Positions 53,114 through 61,451 of a stretch of 64,000 nt of DNA are shown here, in pieces. The notes under the pieces were generated by a model. The model was given only the letters and a program-made list of their open reading frames with translations, made no database searches and was not told the origin of the DNA. Origin of the DNA: JAHRAW01 sp028066695 (GTDB lineage: Bacteria; Pseudomonadota; Gammaproteobacteria; Arenicellales; Poriferihabitantaceae); the NCBI GenBank assembly GCA_963457535.1, contig OY734803.1, positions 744,001-808,000 of the forward strand, given 5' to 3'. Made by a program: the position numbers and the translations under genes. Each line of letters opens with the position of its first letter. Positions within the stretch are counted from its first letter, which is position 1.

Positions 53114-53662
53114 TCACTTTGCCTTGCCTTCGTCATCGCTCAAAAGTGACAGAAGTTCTCCCTCCTTCAAAGAGGAGTCATCATGCCCGACTTCTTTGCG
53201 GAGCGCGCGCAAAAATTCTTCCGCCCTCGCATTTCTCTCCTCAGCGGAAAGTTTGTGGCGATTTTTTTGCAGAGATTTCCACTTGCGCAGAATTGACGCA
53301 TTTCCCCAGATGCCCATTGCCGCGCGAACGTCCTCGAGTTTTCGGGCCAGTTCACTTCGCACTTTTCCCAAGTGGATTGACTTGTCTCTTACTCGCGCCT
53401 CAATAAAGAAAAAGTAGTCAGCAAGAGCGAACACGTATGCTTTCTCATTGCGCATCAACCAGGCGCGGTGCTCTCTCTTTTCCTTTTTGTTTTCGGAGTA
53501 CAGCAAAAACAAAGAGGGCGCCAAGCCAGATGACCATACTAAGACAGTTTGAAGATAGCCTTCCAGAGTGGCCACAATAAAAGCGGCGACGGCTGCGGAC
53601 ACGATTATGAGCAAAATAATCGAGCCGGAGATCATTTCAAATTTGGGAAAGTTAGTGTTCAT
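53114..53662 (-). CDS. Small membrane protein of the defence island (TM-1)
   Basis: 182 residues. Two hydrophobic helices (SIILLIIVSAAVAAFIVATL and the VLVWSSGLAPSLFLLY region) precede a charged cytoplasmic helical domain (RSELARKLEDVRAAM, LRKWKSLQKNRHKLSAEE). No family was recognised. GGAGATGACTT precedes the ATG. Its start overlaps (ATGA) the stop of a short frame encoding a copy of the Mod C-terminal peptide. It is AT-rich relative to the core genome and is the last gene of the minus-strand array. Confidence 0.7.
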   Translation of the reverse strand: MNTNFPKFEMISGSIILLIIVSAAVAAFIVATLEGYLQTVLVWSSGLAPSLFLLYSENKKEKREHRAWLMRNEKAYVFALADYFFFIEARVRDKSIHLGKVRSELARKLEDVRAAMGIWGNASILRKWKSLQKNRHKLSAEERNARAEEFLRALRKEVGHDDSSLKEGELLSLLSDDEGKAK

Positions 53663-53669
53663 AAGTCAT

Positions 53670-53720
53670 CTCCAAATATAAGTTGATGAAAAACCAGTTC
53701 AGTGCTTTTCGCAATTCACC
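53670..53720 (-). repeat. Mod-tail repeat, copy A
   Basis: On the minus strand it encodes STELVFHQLIFGDDL and a stop that overlaps the start of the TM-1 gene. It shares taagttgatgaaaaaccag (plus strand, at most one base different) with copies B and C and the peptide pattern E-x-V-F-x-Q-L-x-F with the true Mod C-terminus at 61459-61500. Confidence 0.75.
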
Positions 53721-53797
53721 GGCCGCGAATTTCCTTGGACGCGCCCAAGTTGGCTGGCGTTCATTTTATTCAAATTCGACCAGTCGGTGGGACTTTT

Positions 53798-54484
53798 TTA
53801 GGGAAAAATCCCACCGATGAATTTTGCAAGGGGCTTGATAAGGCAGAAACCCCCGACAAGTTCCGCCAAAGCCCAGATGCACAAAAGTGCGGGCAACACC
53901 ATCAGGAAAACAACATTTTCCAGAAACCCGAAAACCGGGAGACGCACACTAAAATGTTGCACCTCGCCTTTGTCGTCAAGATTTTGGTCGAGTTCCATGC
54001 CCCAATTATCATGTATGAGGTAGTGGTCTTTGTATTTCGGATGAGTCCCACTAAGAGTCCCCCCGAGAGACCAGGCGTGCATTCGAGCCAAATCAACTAC
54101 CAACCTCTCTTCCTCGGCAGTATTGAATTCGAAATCGCGTTTTTTTGCTTTTCTGTATGCGCGAAAGCCCCTCCACAAAACACTCGGTTTTGCACGAACA
54201 AAGATTTTGGTGACTGAAAACCCAAACCGCACTGCATAATACGCAGTTATGAAAAACAAACCGACAAGGACGCCTTTTTCAGAAAGGTTAGGAACAAGCC
54301 CCAAAAATCCGAAGGACTTGACAGCCGGCACTACTGCAAGAACATCGCAGACAAAAAGCAGGGATACGACAGACCAAAACATCACCACACGCCCCCGCCG
54401 GGCATGGTCCGCACTCTGCACGAGCGAGACATACTGCCCGATCGTGCGAACTATTAATCTTGCGGTGAGCACCTGTTTAGCCAT
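53798..54484 (-). CDS. Small membrane protein of the defence island (TM-2)
   Basis: 228 residues from the ATG at 54484, chosen because it makes the ATGGCTAA overlap with the upstream Mod-tail frame; the adjacent ATG at 54487 is possible. Three or four membrane helices: VVMFWSVVSLLFVCDVLAVV, GLFFITAYYAVRFGFSV and FLENVVFLMVLPALLCIW. It is clearly paralogous to TM-3 (shared YVxxVQS, FWSxxSLL, TAYYA, YRK and LEN positions). The function is unknown; membrane proteins of this size in defence islands are often toxic effectors, which is only inference. Confidence 0.72.
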   Translation of the reverse strand: MAKQVLTARLIVRTIGQYVSLVQSADHARRGRVVMFWSVVSLLFVCDVLAVVPAVKSFGFLGLVPNLSEKGVLVGLFFITAYYAVRFGFSVTKIFVRAKPSVLWRGFRAYRKAKKRDFEFNTAEEERLVVDLARMHAWSLGGTLSGTHPKYKDHYLIHDNWGMELDQNLDDKGEVQHFSVRLPVFGFLENVVFLMVLPALLCIWALAELVGGFCLIKPLAKFIGGIFP

Positions 54485-54490
54485 CATTTT

Positions 54491-54544
54491 CTCCCGAAAA
54501 TATAAGTTGACGAAAAACCAGTTCGGTGAATTCAACAATTCACC
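54491..54544 (-). repeat. Mod-tail repeat, copy B
   Basis: Encodes TELVFRQLIFSGENDG and a TAA that overlaps the TM-2 start (ATGGCTAA). Its DNA is the closest to copy A, including the shared flank caattcacc. The upstream half also forms the terminator hairpin listed separately. Confidence 0.8.
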
Positions 54545-54551
54545 GAACTGG
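54513..54551 (-). terminator. Rho-independent terminator after the TM-3 gene
   Basis: A perfect 15-bp inverted repeat (CCAGTTCGGTGAATT, loop of 4, AATTCACCGAACTGG) followed on the minus strand by TTTTT. It sits 10 bp past the TM-3 stop codon and within Mod-tail copy B. Confidence 0.85.
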
Positions 54552-54560
54552 AGCGAAGGT

Positions 54561-55205
54561 TTAGAAAAAAACCTCCCGCACGAGTACCCAGAGTGCCGTT
54601 CCGCAGACCAGCATGGGGAAAAACATCCGGGCGAACAGATTTTCCAGCATGCCAACAAACATCCAGTTCGCCATGAAGTGAAACACTTCTTTCTCACTTT
54701 TCAGTGTCGGCATTTTCGGAGCATGTTGTCTGGCAGCAGAACCAAGAGGGCGCTGCGAATACCTTGTCCAGCGGCGAAAGTCATATCCGATCGAACTCCT
54801 GCTCAGATAAAATCCCTTTCTGTACTGACGAAGTTCACTGAACAACGACACAGGGTGATGCACAGCCCACACCTTTGCAAATACAAAGAGAAACATCAGG
54901 GCGTAATAAGCCGTCATAATGAACAAAAAGATCCGGAAGTTTTCGTGAGTGACGTTCTCGACGTTCACGAGCGCAAGCCCTTTCATTTCCAGACCTCCGA
55001 AAATGTAGAGCAAAGATGCGGCAGACCAAAACAGGGCGACACGCATCCTGTGGGCATAGGGGTCGCTTTGCACTGCCGTCACATAGTCATCAACAGGGGA
55101 AAGCACCCGATACGCAGGAGATACCTCTTCATCAGGCGTACGACGGGAAGCAGATACGGCCCTTGCCGCCCGCTTTTTCTTTGCAGTCTTCTTCTTTTTA
55201 ACCAT
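54561..55205 (-). CDS. Small membrane protein of the defence island (TM-3)
   Basis: 214 residues. The very basic start (KKKKTAKKKRAARAVSASRR) is followed by membrane helices ALFWSAASLLYIFGG, FLFIMTAYYALMFLFVF and the C-terminal LENLFARMFFPMLVCGTALW. It is paralogous to TM-2. The ATG at 55205 is preceded by GGAGAGG and overlaps the stop of the Mod-tail frame (ATGGTTAA). It is followed by a perfect terminator. No family was recognised. Confidence 0.72.
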   Translation of the reverse strand: MVKKKKTAKKKRAARAVSASRRTPDEEVSPAYRVLSPVDDYVTAVQSDPYAHRMRVALFWSAASLLYIFGGLEMKGLALVNVENVTHENFRIFLFIMTAYYALMFLFVFAKVWAVHHPVSLFSELRQYRKGFYLSRSSIGYDFRRWTRYSQRPLGSAARQHAPKMPTLKSEKEVFHFMANWMFVGMLENLFARMFFPMLVCGTALWVLVREVFF

Positions 55206-55212
55206 CGTTCCT

Positions 55213-55252
55213 CTCCGAAAAAATAAGTTGACAAAAAACCAGTTCAGTGGCT
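55213..55252 (-). repeat. Mod-tail repeat, copy C
   Basis: Encodes ATELVFCQLIFSERNDG and a TAA overlapping the TM-3 start by 8 nt. This is the same overlap geometry as the intact mod gene with its neighbour at 61444-61451. The copy lies about 30 bp past the end of the methyltransferase gene at 55281. Confidence 0.8.
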
Positions 55253-55280
55253 TCCACCACCGCCAAAATTATACCCCACC

Positions 55281-56804
55281 TCACTCCCACAACACCCCTT
55301 GCGCCTGCCGTCCCGCACCGCCCGCGACCGACCGCGGCAGGCCGTAGTCCTGAATAAACGCCTTGGCATAGGATTTCCACCCGTGCTGGTAGTCGCGGCT
55401 GGTATGGCGGATGAAGAAGTCCATGTCGCCGGAGTTGAGCGCGGCGAGGAGTTTGTCCATGTCCACGCTCTTTTTCGGCTTGATGCAGTAGCCGGAGTAA
55501 AAGGTGTATTCGGGCGCCGGGCATTTTTGGAAGTTCGGTTTTTTGTTCATGCCGGAAGTCAGCAATTTGTCTCCGAAAGTCGTGGTCAGGCCGAACTCGC
55601 GGCCGAACGCATACCAGCGCGCGGTGTCAAATTCCCCCTTGTCCCTTTTCAGCAGCAGGTCTTTTCGCTCCGACAAATACCGGTGCGCCAGCGGGAACTC
55701 TTTGCGCAGGCCGCTTTCCGCAATCAGTTTGCCCTCCACATAGGGAAAAATGACGATGCGCTCTTTGACATCGCGCCCGTTTTTCATCACCGACGCTTTC
55801 AGTATCGGGCGCGTGATCGCGGTTTCAATTTGCACTTCACTGCCGTCCGCGGCGCGCGCGACCACCGCGCCGGACTTCTCGGCAATTTTCTCCAAGATAA
55901 ACACGTCGTCGGCGAGCGTTTGAATGCCGACATGAATGTCCGCGATCTCGCGCAGGCGGGGGCCGCGGGTTTGAATTTTCTCAATTTTCTTCAGCGTCTC
56001 TTCGGCCTGCAATATCCAAATTCCTTTTTCGGACAGGCGCGACACCGGCACCATGCCTTTGTTTTCCACGCCGCCGCCGTCATCGCGGCACAATTCAAAC
56101 GCTTCGCGTTTGCGGTTTTTTTGGAGGACGGTGATCAGCGAATAAGTGGTCGCGTCCTTGAACACTTGCTGCGCGCCGAAATCAATCAGGCAGGCGATGC
56201 CGTGGTGCAGCAGCATGAAAAGACGGAGCGGCCGGCCGGCCTCGGTCTTGGCATAAGTGTTCGGCGTGATGTAGCCGAGCATGCCGCCCTTCTTCAGCAA
56301 GAACATGCCGATTTCAAAAAAGGCGATGTAAAGGTCGGTGGAGCCGTGCCGCGCCAGCGTCCAGTCGCGCTGCAGCCGCGCGCGGCGCGTTTTCCCCAGG
56401 TGCTGAATGCGCACATACGGCGGGTTGCCGATTACATAATCAAAATGCCCGGCGTATTTCTCAAGCGATTTGCGGTCGGCGCTGTCCATGCATTGCAAGT
56501 CCCAGCGGATCTGCAGTTTCTTTCCCTTGTCGCGCAGCACTTGGTCAAGGCGGCGCCGGCATTTTTCCAGCGCGGCGGCGTCAATGTCCAGGCCGGTGAG
56601 ATTTTCCAGCGCCTTGCGGCAGTCTTTCGCCGGCAATTTGTCGCAAAGTTTCTCCGCCAGCCGCGCCAAAAACGCGCCGTCTCCGCAGGACGGGTCGCAT
56701 ATGCGCCGGCCGGCGCGGTAATTGCGCAGGGTTTTGTTCAGGATTAAGTCGACAATCCACTCGGGCGTGTAAACCACGCCGTATTCTTTGCGCTTGCCGG
56801 TCAT
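55281..56804 (-). CDS. N6-adenine DNA methyltransferase of a type II R-M system
   Basis: 507 residues of the gamma-class (TaqI/Eco57I-like) type. AdoMet motif I is DPSCGDG at 37-43 and catalytic motif IV is NPPY at 127-130. The C-terminal half would be the target-recognition domain (LREIADIHVGIQTLADDVFI). Its start overlaps the stop of the upstream nuclease gene as ATGA, making a compact R-M pair. A short or absent nuclease domain argues against a single-chain type IIG enzyme. The target sequence is unknown. Confidence 0.9.
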   Translation of the reverse strand: MTGKRKEYGVVYTPEWIVDLILNKTLRNYRAGRRICDPSCGDGAFLARLAEKLCDKLPAKDCRKALENLTGLDIDAAALEKCRRRLDQVLRDKGKKLQIRWDLQCMDSADRKSLEKYAGHFDYVIGNPPYVRIQHLGKTRRARLQRDWTLARHGSTDLYIAFFEIGMFLLKKGGMLGYITPNTYAKTEAGRPLRLFMLLHHGIACLIDFGAQQVFKDATTYSLITVLQKNRKREAFELCRDDGGGVENKGMVPVSRLSEKGIWILQAEETLKKIEKIQTRGPRLREIADIHVGIQTLADDVFILEKIAEKSGAVVARAADGSEVQIETAITRPILKASVMKNGRDVKERIVIFPYVEGKLIAESGLRKEFPLAHRYLSERKDLLLKRDKGEFDTARWYAFGREFGLTTTFGDKLLTSGMNKKPNFQKCPAPEYTFYSGYCIKPKKSVDMDKLLAALNSGDMDFFIRHTSRDYQHGWKSYAKAFIQDYGLPRSVAGGAGRQAQGVLWE

Positions 56805-57481
56805 GCTTTTGTCCGCGTTATGCGTTTCATTTGCCGAAAGAAAGAAGGCACCGACAACTTGCCCGCCAATGCGGATTTTACATCCCGGCTCAGGTTCGTT
56901 TTGCGGAGATCCGCCGGACGGATTTGGGAAAGATTTTTGTGCAGGGACACGATGCCGATGCCGATTGCGTCGGGGCGGTGCGGGTGGTTGGCATCCCCGC
57001 TTAACTTGACATATTTTTGCAAGTCGGCGTCGCGAATTTTTTCGATGCAGAGAGTTTCGCCGGCTTTGTTTTTATAGGGGATTTCCGCGGGCAGCACCAT
57101 CAAATGCCCGACGCGGACGCCGGCGCGGCGAATGTTGGCGGTCTCGCCCATCAGGAGTTCAAAATAATTATTGGCGTTCTGCTTGAAGTTGGAGTCGACA
57201 AATTTAATGCTGATGACCGCCAGGGGCTTGCCGCCTTTTTTGGAGATGGACACATCCACCCTTTTGTCGTAATACTTTCCGGCGATGATTTTCTCGCGCC
57301 CGCTGTCTTTCCGGAGACTCTCCGTTTCATATCCCGCGCCCAATGCGCGCACAATTTCATCCGCCACCCACTGGTGCAGCGGGCGCAACTTCCTGGAACT
57401 GCGCGCGCCGTGCTTTTTGTATTCGCGGTGGGATTCGCGGACGGCGCGAATATACCGGGCTTTTAGTGCCGCATCTTGCAT
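56801..57481 (-). CDS. Putative restriction endonuclease paired with the N6-adenine methyltransferase
   Basis: 226 residues. A PD-(D/E)xK-like arrangement is seen: Asp76 in YYDKRVDVSISKKG, then LAVISIKFVDSNFKQNANN with Lys93. The acidic residue before Lys is replaced by Ser, as in some divergent restriction nucleases. The ATG at 57481 fits MQDAALKARYIRAV; the open frame upstream runs into the res gene. It sits 32 bp after res and overlaps the methyltransferase start by 4 nt, which supports the assignment. Confidence 0.78.
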   Translation of the reverse strand: MQDAALKARYIRAVRESHREYKKHGARSSRKLRPLHQWVADEIVRALGAGYETESLRKDSGREKIIAGKYYDKRVDVSISKKGGKPLAVISIKFVDSNFKQNANNYFELLMGETANIRRAGVRVGHLMVLPAEIPYKNKAGETLCIEKIRDADLQKYVKLSGDANHPHRPDAIGIGIVSLHKNLSQIRPADLRKTNLSRDVKSALAGKLSVPSFFRQMKRITRTKA

Positions 57482-57513
57482 AACCCGCAGTATAGCAAAC
57501 CCGTCGCCGGGCG

Positions 57514-60500
57514 CTACCCCCCAAGCGCATCTTGAATGATTTCCCGCAGCGCGCCCGGGCTCTCCTTGAAATAGACGCCGTCTTTTTTCCATTCCGCGAA
57601 GGAACGGCGGCCGCCGTCGATTTTGTCGCGGGGCGTTACCGACAGAATGTAGGCGTGCAGAAAAATATCCTTGTCAGTTTTGCGCACCCGTTTCTCGACG
57701 TCTTTGATGCTGTGATGCAAGCCGATCTTGCCCCATTTCGCCGTATCCATGATGCCGAGCCCTTTGGAGTCCAGCACCAGCACATGCTGGTCTTGTTTGT
57801 TTTTCAGCCAGACGATGAAATCCGGGTAATACGCGGCCTTGTCCCCGCCAAAGAACGACACGCCGTGCCCGCGCGAAAGATTGCGAATCAAAAACACATC
57901 GCGCCCCTGCAGGCAATCGTCTTTTTTCTCCGCCAACTGCGTCAATTCGTCGACAACCCGCTTTTCGCTCTCGTTAAGCGGCACCGGCTGCACCGTGACT
58001 TTGCACTGCTCCTTGCGGACATACAGCAGCGGCACATAGCCATGCGCTTTGCTCCGGATGACGCCGAGTTTAAGCGCGTCGCGGAAACCGGCTTGCTTAA
58101 TGTTCTGTTTCAACTCCCGCAAGTCCGCGATCAACCGCGCGTCTCCCGCGTCCGCCGACACCTGATACTCGCGAACATAGTTCGCGTCGTCTTCGCCGAC
58201 CGCATACACCTCGGCGTTGTCATGCGCCAACTTCTGCCGCGATTTGCGCCAAAACTTCTCGGCGTATTCGGCGATCATTTCCACCGCCAAACTCTCCTGC
58301 TCGCGCACTTGCGCGAAAGTCGACGGATTCTTTTTGTCCGGCGGCGTATACAGCGTATACCAGTTGTCGTTGGCGAGCAGTTGCTCCACCGCATGCCGCG
58401 TGATGACCATGTTGTGCCAGTTCTTGTGCTGTTTGCGCCGCAGCAATTTTTCGCAGATGCGGTCCGCGTTGAAAAACGCCCGGTGCGAAAACGGCTCGTG
58501 GCTTTTGTCCGGCGCGCTTTCGCCCGTGGCGGCGTTTTCCTCCGCGACTTGCAGCACCGAATACAAATCGCGCCGCACCACGGCGCCTTCGCCCGGCTCC
58601 GGCAATTCCAGCCGCTCTTTTGAAAACTTGCGCGAAAAATCCCGCGGCAGCCCGAGCATTTTCAAACCCTCCCCGCGCCCGAAGTTGCGGGTGGTCGGCA
58701 AAAAGATCGTTTCCTTTTCCACATGCATGCCCTCTTTTGCCAGCAAGTCGCGGAATGTCCGCATGTAATCCGCGCGCAGCCCGAAAATGTGCAGTTTCTC
58801 CAGTTCGGCGAGTTGCTCGCTGTTCGGCGGCGCGTCGCCAATCGCGCTGTGCCGCTTCAGGCACATGCCGCGCCCCTTCAGCCGCACGCCGCGCCCGAAC
58901 ATCTGCACCACTTCGGGCCCCGCGCTCCGTCCCACATTCAAAAGCCCCATCGTGCTGACGCGCCACGAGTTCCAGCCGGCGATAAAACGCCGCGCGCCGA
59001 TGACGATATTGACGCTGGAATTGCGCTCATCCACTTTTGCAAACATCCGCTCGGCAAACCCGGCGTCGCGCTCGATGGTTAAATCCGGATGCGCGTCTTG
59101 CAGCAGTTTTTTGTACAGCGCGTCTGATTCGCCGATATTCACCAGGCCGAAAACGCGTTTGTCCGCGCAGCGCAAATGCATCTCGCCCTCGCCCGCGGTC
59201 AAATACACGACATGCAGTTTGCCGCGCCCATGGAAAAGCGTGTCGCACAAATCGCCGTAGAGATCGTCCGCGGCGTTCTCTTTCAGCCATGCAAAGCGGT
59301 TCGCGAAATAATCCCCGCCGGCGTCGCTTTCCAGCCCGGATTTTCCCGCGAGCAATTTATCCAGCATTTTGCGCACCTCGCCGCCGCGCGCGAGCGCCCA
59401 GCCGAGAAAAACCAGAATGTCAACGATGTCGGATTGCGTGACCAGGTCTTCCTGCGTGAGTTTCTTTTTCTTCCTGCCCAGCACGGTCTTTCCCAGAAAC
59501 ATCCACAGCGGCTTCGCCAGTTGGTATTCGCTCCACTCCGCGCCGTGCATTTCCCAGATGCGGCATTGCTGGTAGAAAGTGAGCAGGCATCCCAGCAAAT
59601 ACATGTTGCTGTTGTCGTCGCGCATGCCGTGCGGCAGATTGGTAATCGCGTGGTCCTTGCCGTAGCCGTCGGCGTGAAAGCGGCTGTAGGAATAATCAAA
59701 CAGCACGCACTTGCCGTATGAGTCCAGCATGTCCCGGTGTTTTTCGGCGATTTGGTTGAAAGTGGCGGAATATTCAAAAGTGAAACCGCCGCGCGCCAGT
59801 TCTTTGCGGTGCTCGCGCCAGACATTCCCGTCCGCGCCGAGATGCCCTTCGTCCACCAGCAGCAGGTTGTCATCGCCGAACTCGCCGGCGGCGACCTTCG
59901 TTTTGCCGGATTTCTCCGCCAGTCTTTGTATGTGCAGAATTTCGACCGGGTCCGTAACATCCGCGCCGGCGTCGCGCGAAAAAATGCGCGCGGACAATCC
60001 GCTCCCCCCCATCTCGCGCTCGTGCTGCGCGGACATTTGCTCGTTGGGCGTAAGCAGCAGCGTGTTGTTCAGCCGCTTTTCGGCGCGGCCGATGTAATGG
60101 CGGTATTGCAAAATGTTGGCATGCATCAGCAGCGTCTTGCCGGAGCCGGTCGCGCTCTGCAGCGCGACGGTGCGCAGGTCGTCCGGCGTGTAATCCGTCA
60201 GCGCCGCATGCTTTGCCGCTTGCAAGTCCTCCAGCAACTTGTCCGCGTCTTCAAAATAGCGGCGCAAATAATGCTCGGTGAAAAGCAGCGCGAGGTATTG
60301 GTGCGGTTTCCAAGTGCGGTTGTTTTCCGCGGTCATGCCCAGCCGCCGGCTATGCGCGATGATGTTCGCGTCGTATTCGGCGAGTTGTGCGCGGATGTTT
60401 TTGTTGGCGCCGGCGCGGGAAGACAACGCGCGCGCATAGCCGCTCATCCCCTCTATGACGTCCGGCGAAGCGTCGCTAGCGGTCTTGAGCAGGTCCTCCA

Positions 60501-60564
60501 TCGTGCCGCCGAATTCGGCGCACATTAAGGGCTGCAGGGTCAGGCGGTTTTGAAGGGCGGTCAT
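57514..60564 (-). CDS. res: Type III-like restriction helicase-nuclease (Res)
   Basis: 1016 residues. Superfamily 2 helicase: Walker A SATGSGKT at 137-144, DEGH box at 238-241 (LLLVDEGH), TFEYSATFNQ (motif III) and MFGRGVRLKGRG (motif VI). A C-terminal PD-(D/E)xK nuclease is visible as YYPDFIVWLKNK with VLVLDSKGLG. Type III enzymes translocate or slide on DNA and cut after two unmethylated sites meet. The start overlaps the stop of the Abi-like gene (ATGA). The frame is open upstream but that part belongs to the Abi-like gene. Confidence 0.9.
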   Translation of the reverse strand: MTALQNRLTLQPLMCAEFGGTMEDLLKTASDASPDVIEGMSGYARALSSRAGANKNIRAQLAEYDANIIAHSRRLGMTAENNRTWKPHQYLALLFTEHYLRRYFEDADKLLEDLQAAKHAALTDYTPDDLRTVALQSATGSGKTLLMHANILQYRHYIGRAEKRLNNTLLLTPNEQMSAQHEREMGGSGLSARIFSRDAGADVTDPVEILHIQRLAEKSGKTKVAAGEFGDDNLLLVDEGHLGADGNVWREHRKELARGGFTFEYSATFNQIAEKHRDMLDSYGKCVLFDYSYSRFHADGYGKDHAITNLPHGMRDDNSNMYLLGCLLTFYQQCRIWEMHGAEWSEYQLAKPLWMFLGKTVLGRKKKKLTQEDLVTQSDIVDILVFLGWALARGGEVRKMLDKLLAGKSGLESDAGGDYFANRFAWLKENAADDLYGDLCDTLFHGRGKLHVVYLTAGEGEMHLRCADKRVFGLVNIGESDALYKKLLQDAHPDLTIERDAGFAERMFAKVDERNSSVNIVIGARRFIAGWNSWRVSTMGLLNVGRSAGPEVVQMFGRGVRLKGRGMCLKRHSAIGDAPPNSEQLAELEKLHIFGLRADYMRTFRDLLAKEGMHVEKETIFLPTTRNFGRGEGLKMLGLPRDFSRKFSKERLELPEPGEGAVVRRDLYSVLQVAEENAATGESAPDKSHEPFSHRAFFNADRICEKLLRRKQHKNWHNMVITRHAVEQLLANDNWYTLYTPPDKKNPSTFAQVREQESLAVEMIAEYAEKFWRKSRQKLAHDNAEVYAVGEDDANYVREYQVSADAGDARLIADLRELKQNIKQAGFRDALKLGVIRSKAHGYVPLLYVRKEQCKVTVQPVPLNESEKRVVDELTQLAEKKDDCLQGRDVFLIRNLSRGHGVSFFGGDKAAYYPDFIVWLKNKQDQHVLVLDSKGLGIMDTAKWGKIGLHHSIKDVEKRVRKTDKDIFLHAYILSVTPRDKIDGGRRSFAEWKKDGVYFKESPGALREIIQDALGG

Positions 60565-61451
60565 TTTTGTTGGCGGTGTTTGGCGGCGAGGTAGTCGGCG
60601 AAAACGACGCAGATGCTGTAGACGAAGAGGGCTTCTTGCTGACCGGCAATGGGTGCATTTGTACCGGCTCCATGACGCCCATCTTTTAATTGGCTCGCAT
60701 AGCCAAACAACGCCACGATGGCTTTTTTCAGCACGGATGCCTCGCCAGCCAATATGCCACTTTGCAGTATCGATTGCAGTGCGTCTTCTAGATCGCTGCT
60801 CTTTTTCGGGGCAATTTGCTTGGCTGCAGTTTCGACAACATTGAGGCATTTGGCAATGGAGTCGTCGTAATTTCCCGTTTTTATGTGATCGGCAGCCACA
60901 TGCAGGCCGGCAAGCACATCTTGCAGGCCGCCGACTTGCAAGTTTTGCTGTGCTTTCTGAACCACTTTCCCTTGTTCCGCGCTGCTGCAGGGAAAAAACT
61001 GCCACCGACGGCCGGTGTTGTCAAGCCGATACGAGGCGGCATGTTCTTCAAACAAGTTTTGAATTTTTTCCGCAAGGATTTTCCCGTCTTCATCATTGCC
61101 GATGATTTCGAGGAAATCCAGAAAGCGGTTACATTCCGCTTGCAGGATGATTTTTTTGAAGTCCGGCAAATAATCCTTACTGACCGCAGTGATTTCATCC
61201 ACTGGTTTTTCGTAGAATTCGCCAAGAACGCGCTCGATAAACGCGTGACCCCGACGGCCAAAATCCACATAGCCCGCTGAAACCGGCAACGGCTCTTCAA
61301 ATGAAAGCAATTTTTCCCGGACAATGTTCCAGATTTTCCGCCGCAAACCGTCTGAAATCTGCCCCACATGCATGGGCTCCGGCAAATCTTCATAGCCGTA
61401 GCGCTGGGAAAAATTGAGATTTTTTTGCGGATGATTTTTCGTGTCAGTCAT
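60561..61451 (-). CDS. Abi-like (AbiC-type C-domain) protein inside a mod-res operon
   Basis: 296 residues, soluble and helical. The last 100 residues (IAKCLNVVETAAKQIAPKKS to LFVYSICVVFADYLAAKH, with GYASQLKDGRHGAG between) resemble the C-terminal domain of abortive-infection proteins, where an Arg/His-containing HEPN-like helix pair is usual. It overlaps mod by 8 nt (ATGACTGA) and res by 4 nt, so it is made together with both. It could couple restriction failure to cell dormancy, or it could be a structural subunit; neither is shown. Confidence 0.7.
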   Translation of the reverse strand: MTDTKNHPQKNLNFSQRYGYEDLPEPMHVGQISDGLRRKIWNIVREKLLSFEEPLPVSAGYVDFGRRGHAFIERVLGEFYEKPVDEITAVSKDYLPDFKKIILQAECNRFLDFLEIIGNDEDGKILAEKIQNLFEEHAASYRLDNTGRRWQFFPCSSAEQGKVVQKAQQNLQVGGLQDVLAGLHVAADHIKTGNYDDSIAKCLNVVETAAKQIAPKKSSDLEDALQSILQSGILAGEASVLKKAIVALFGYASQLKDGRHGAGTNAPIAGQQEALFVYSICVVFADYLAAKHRQQK

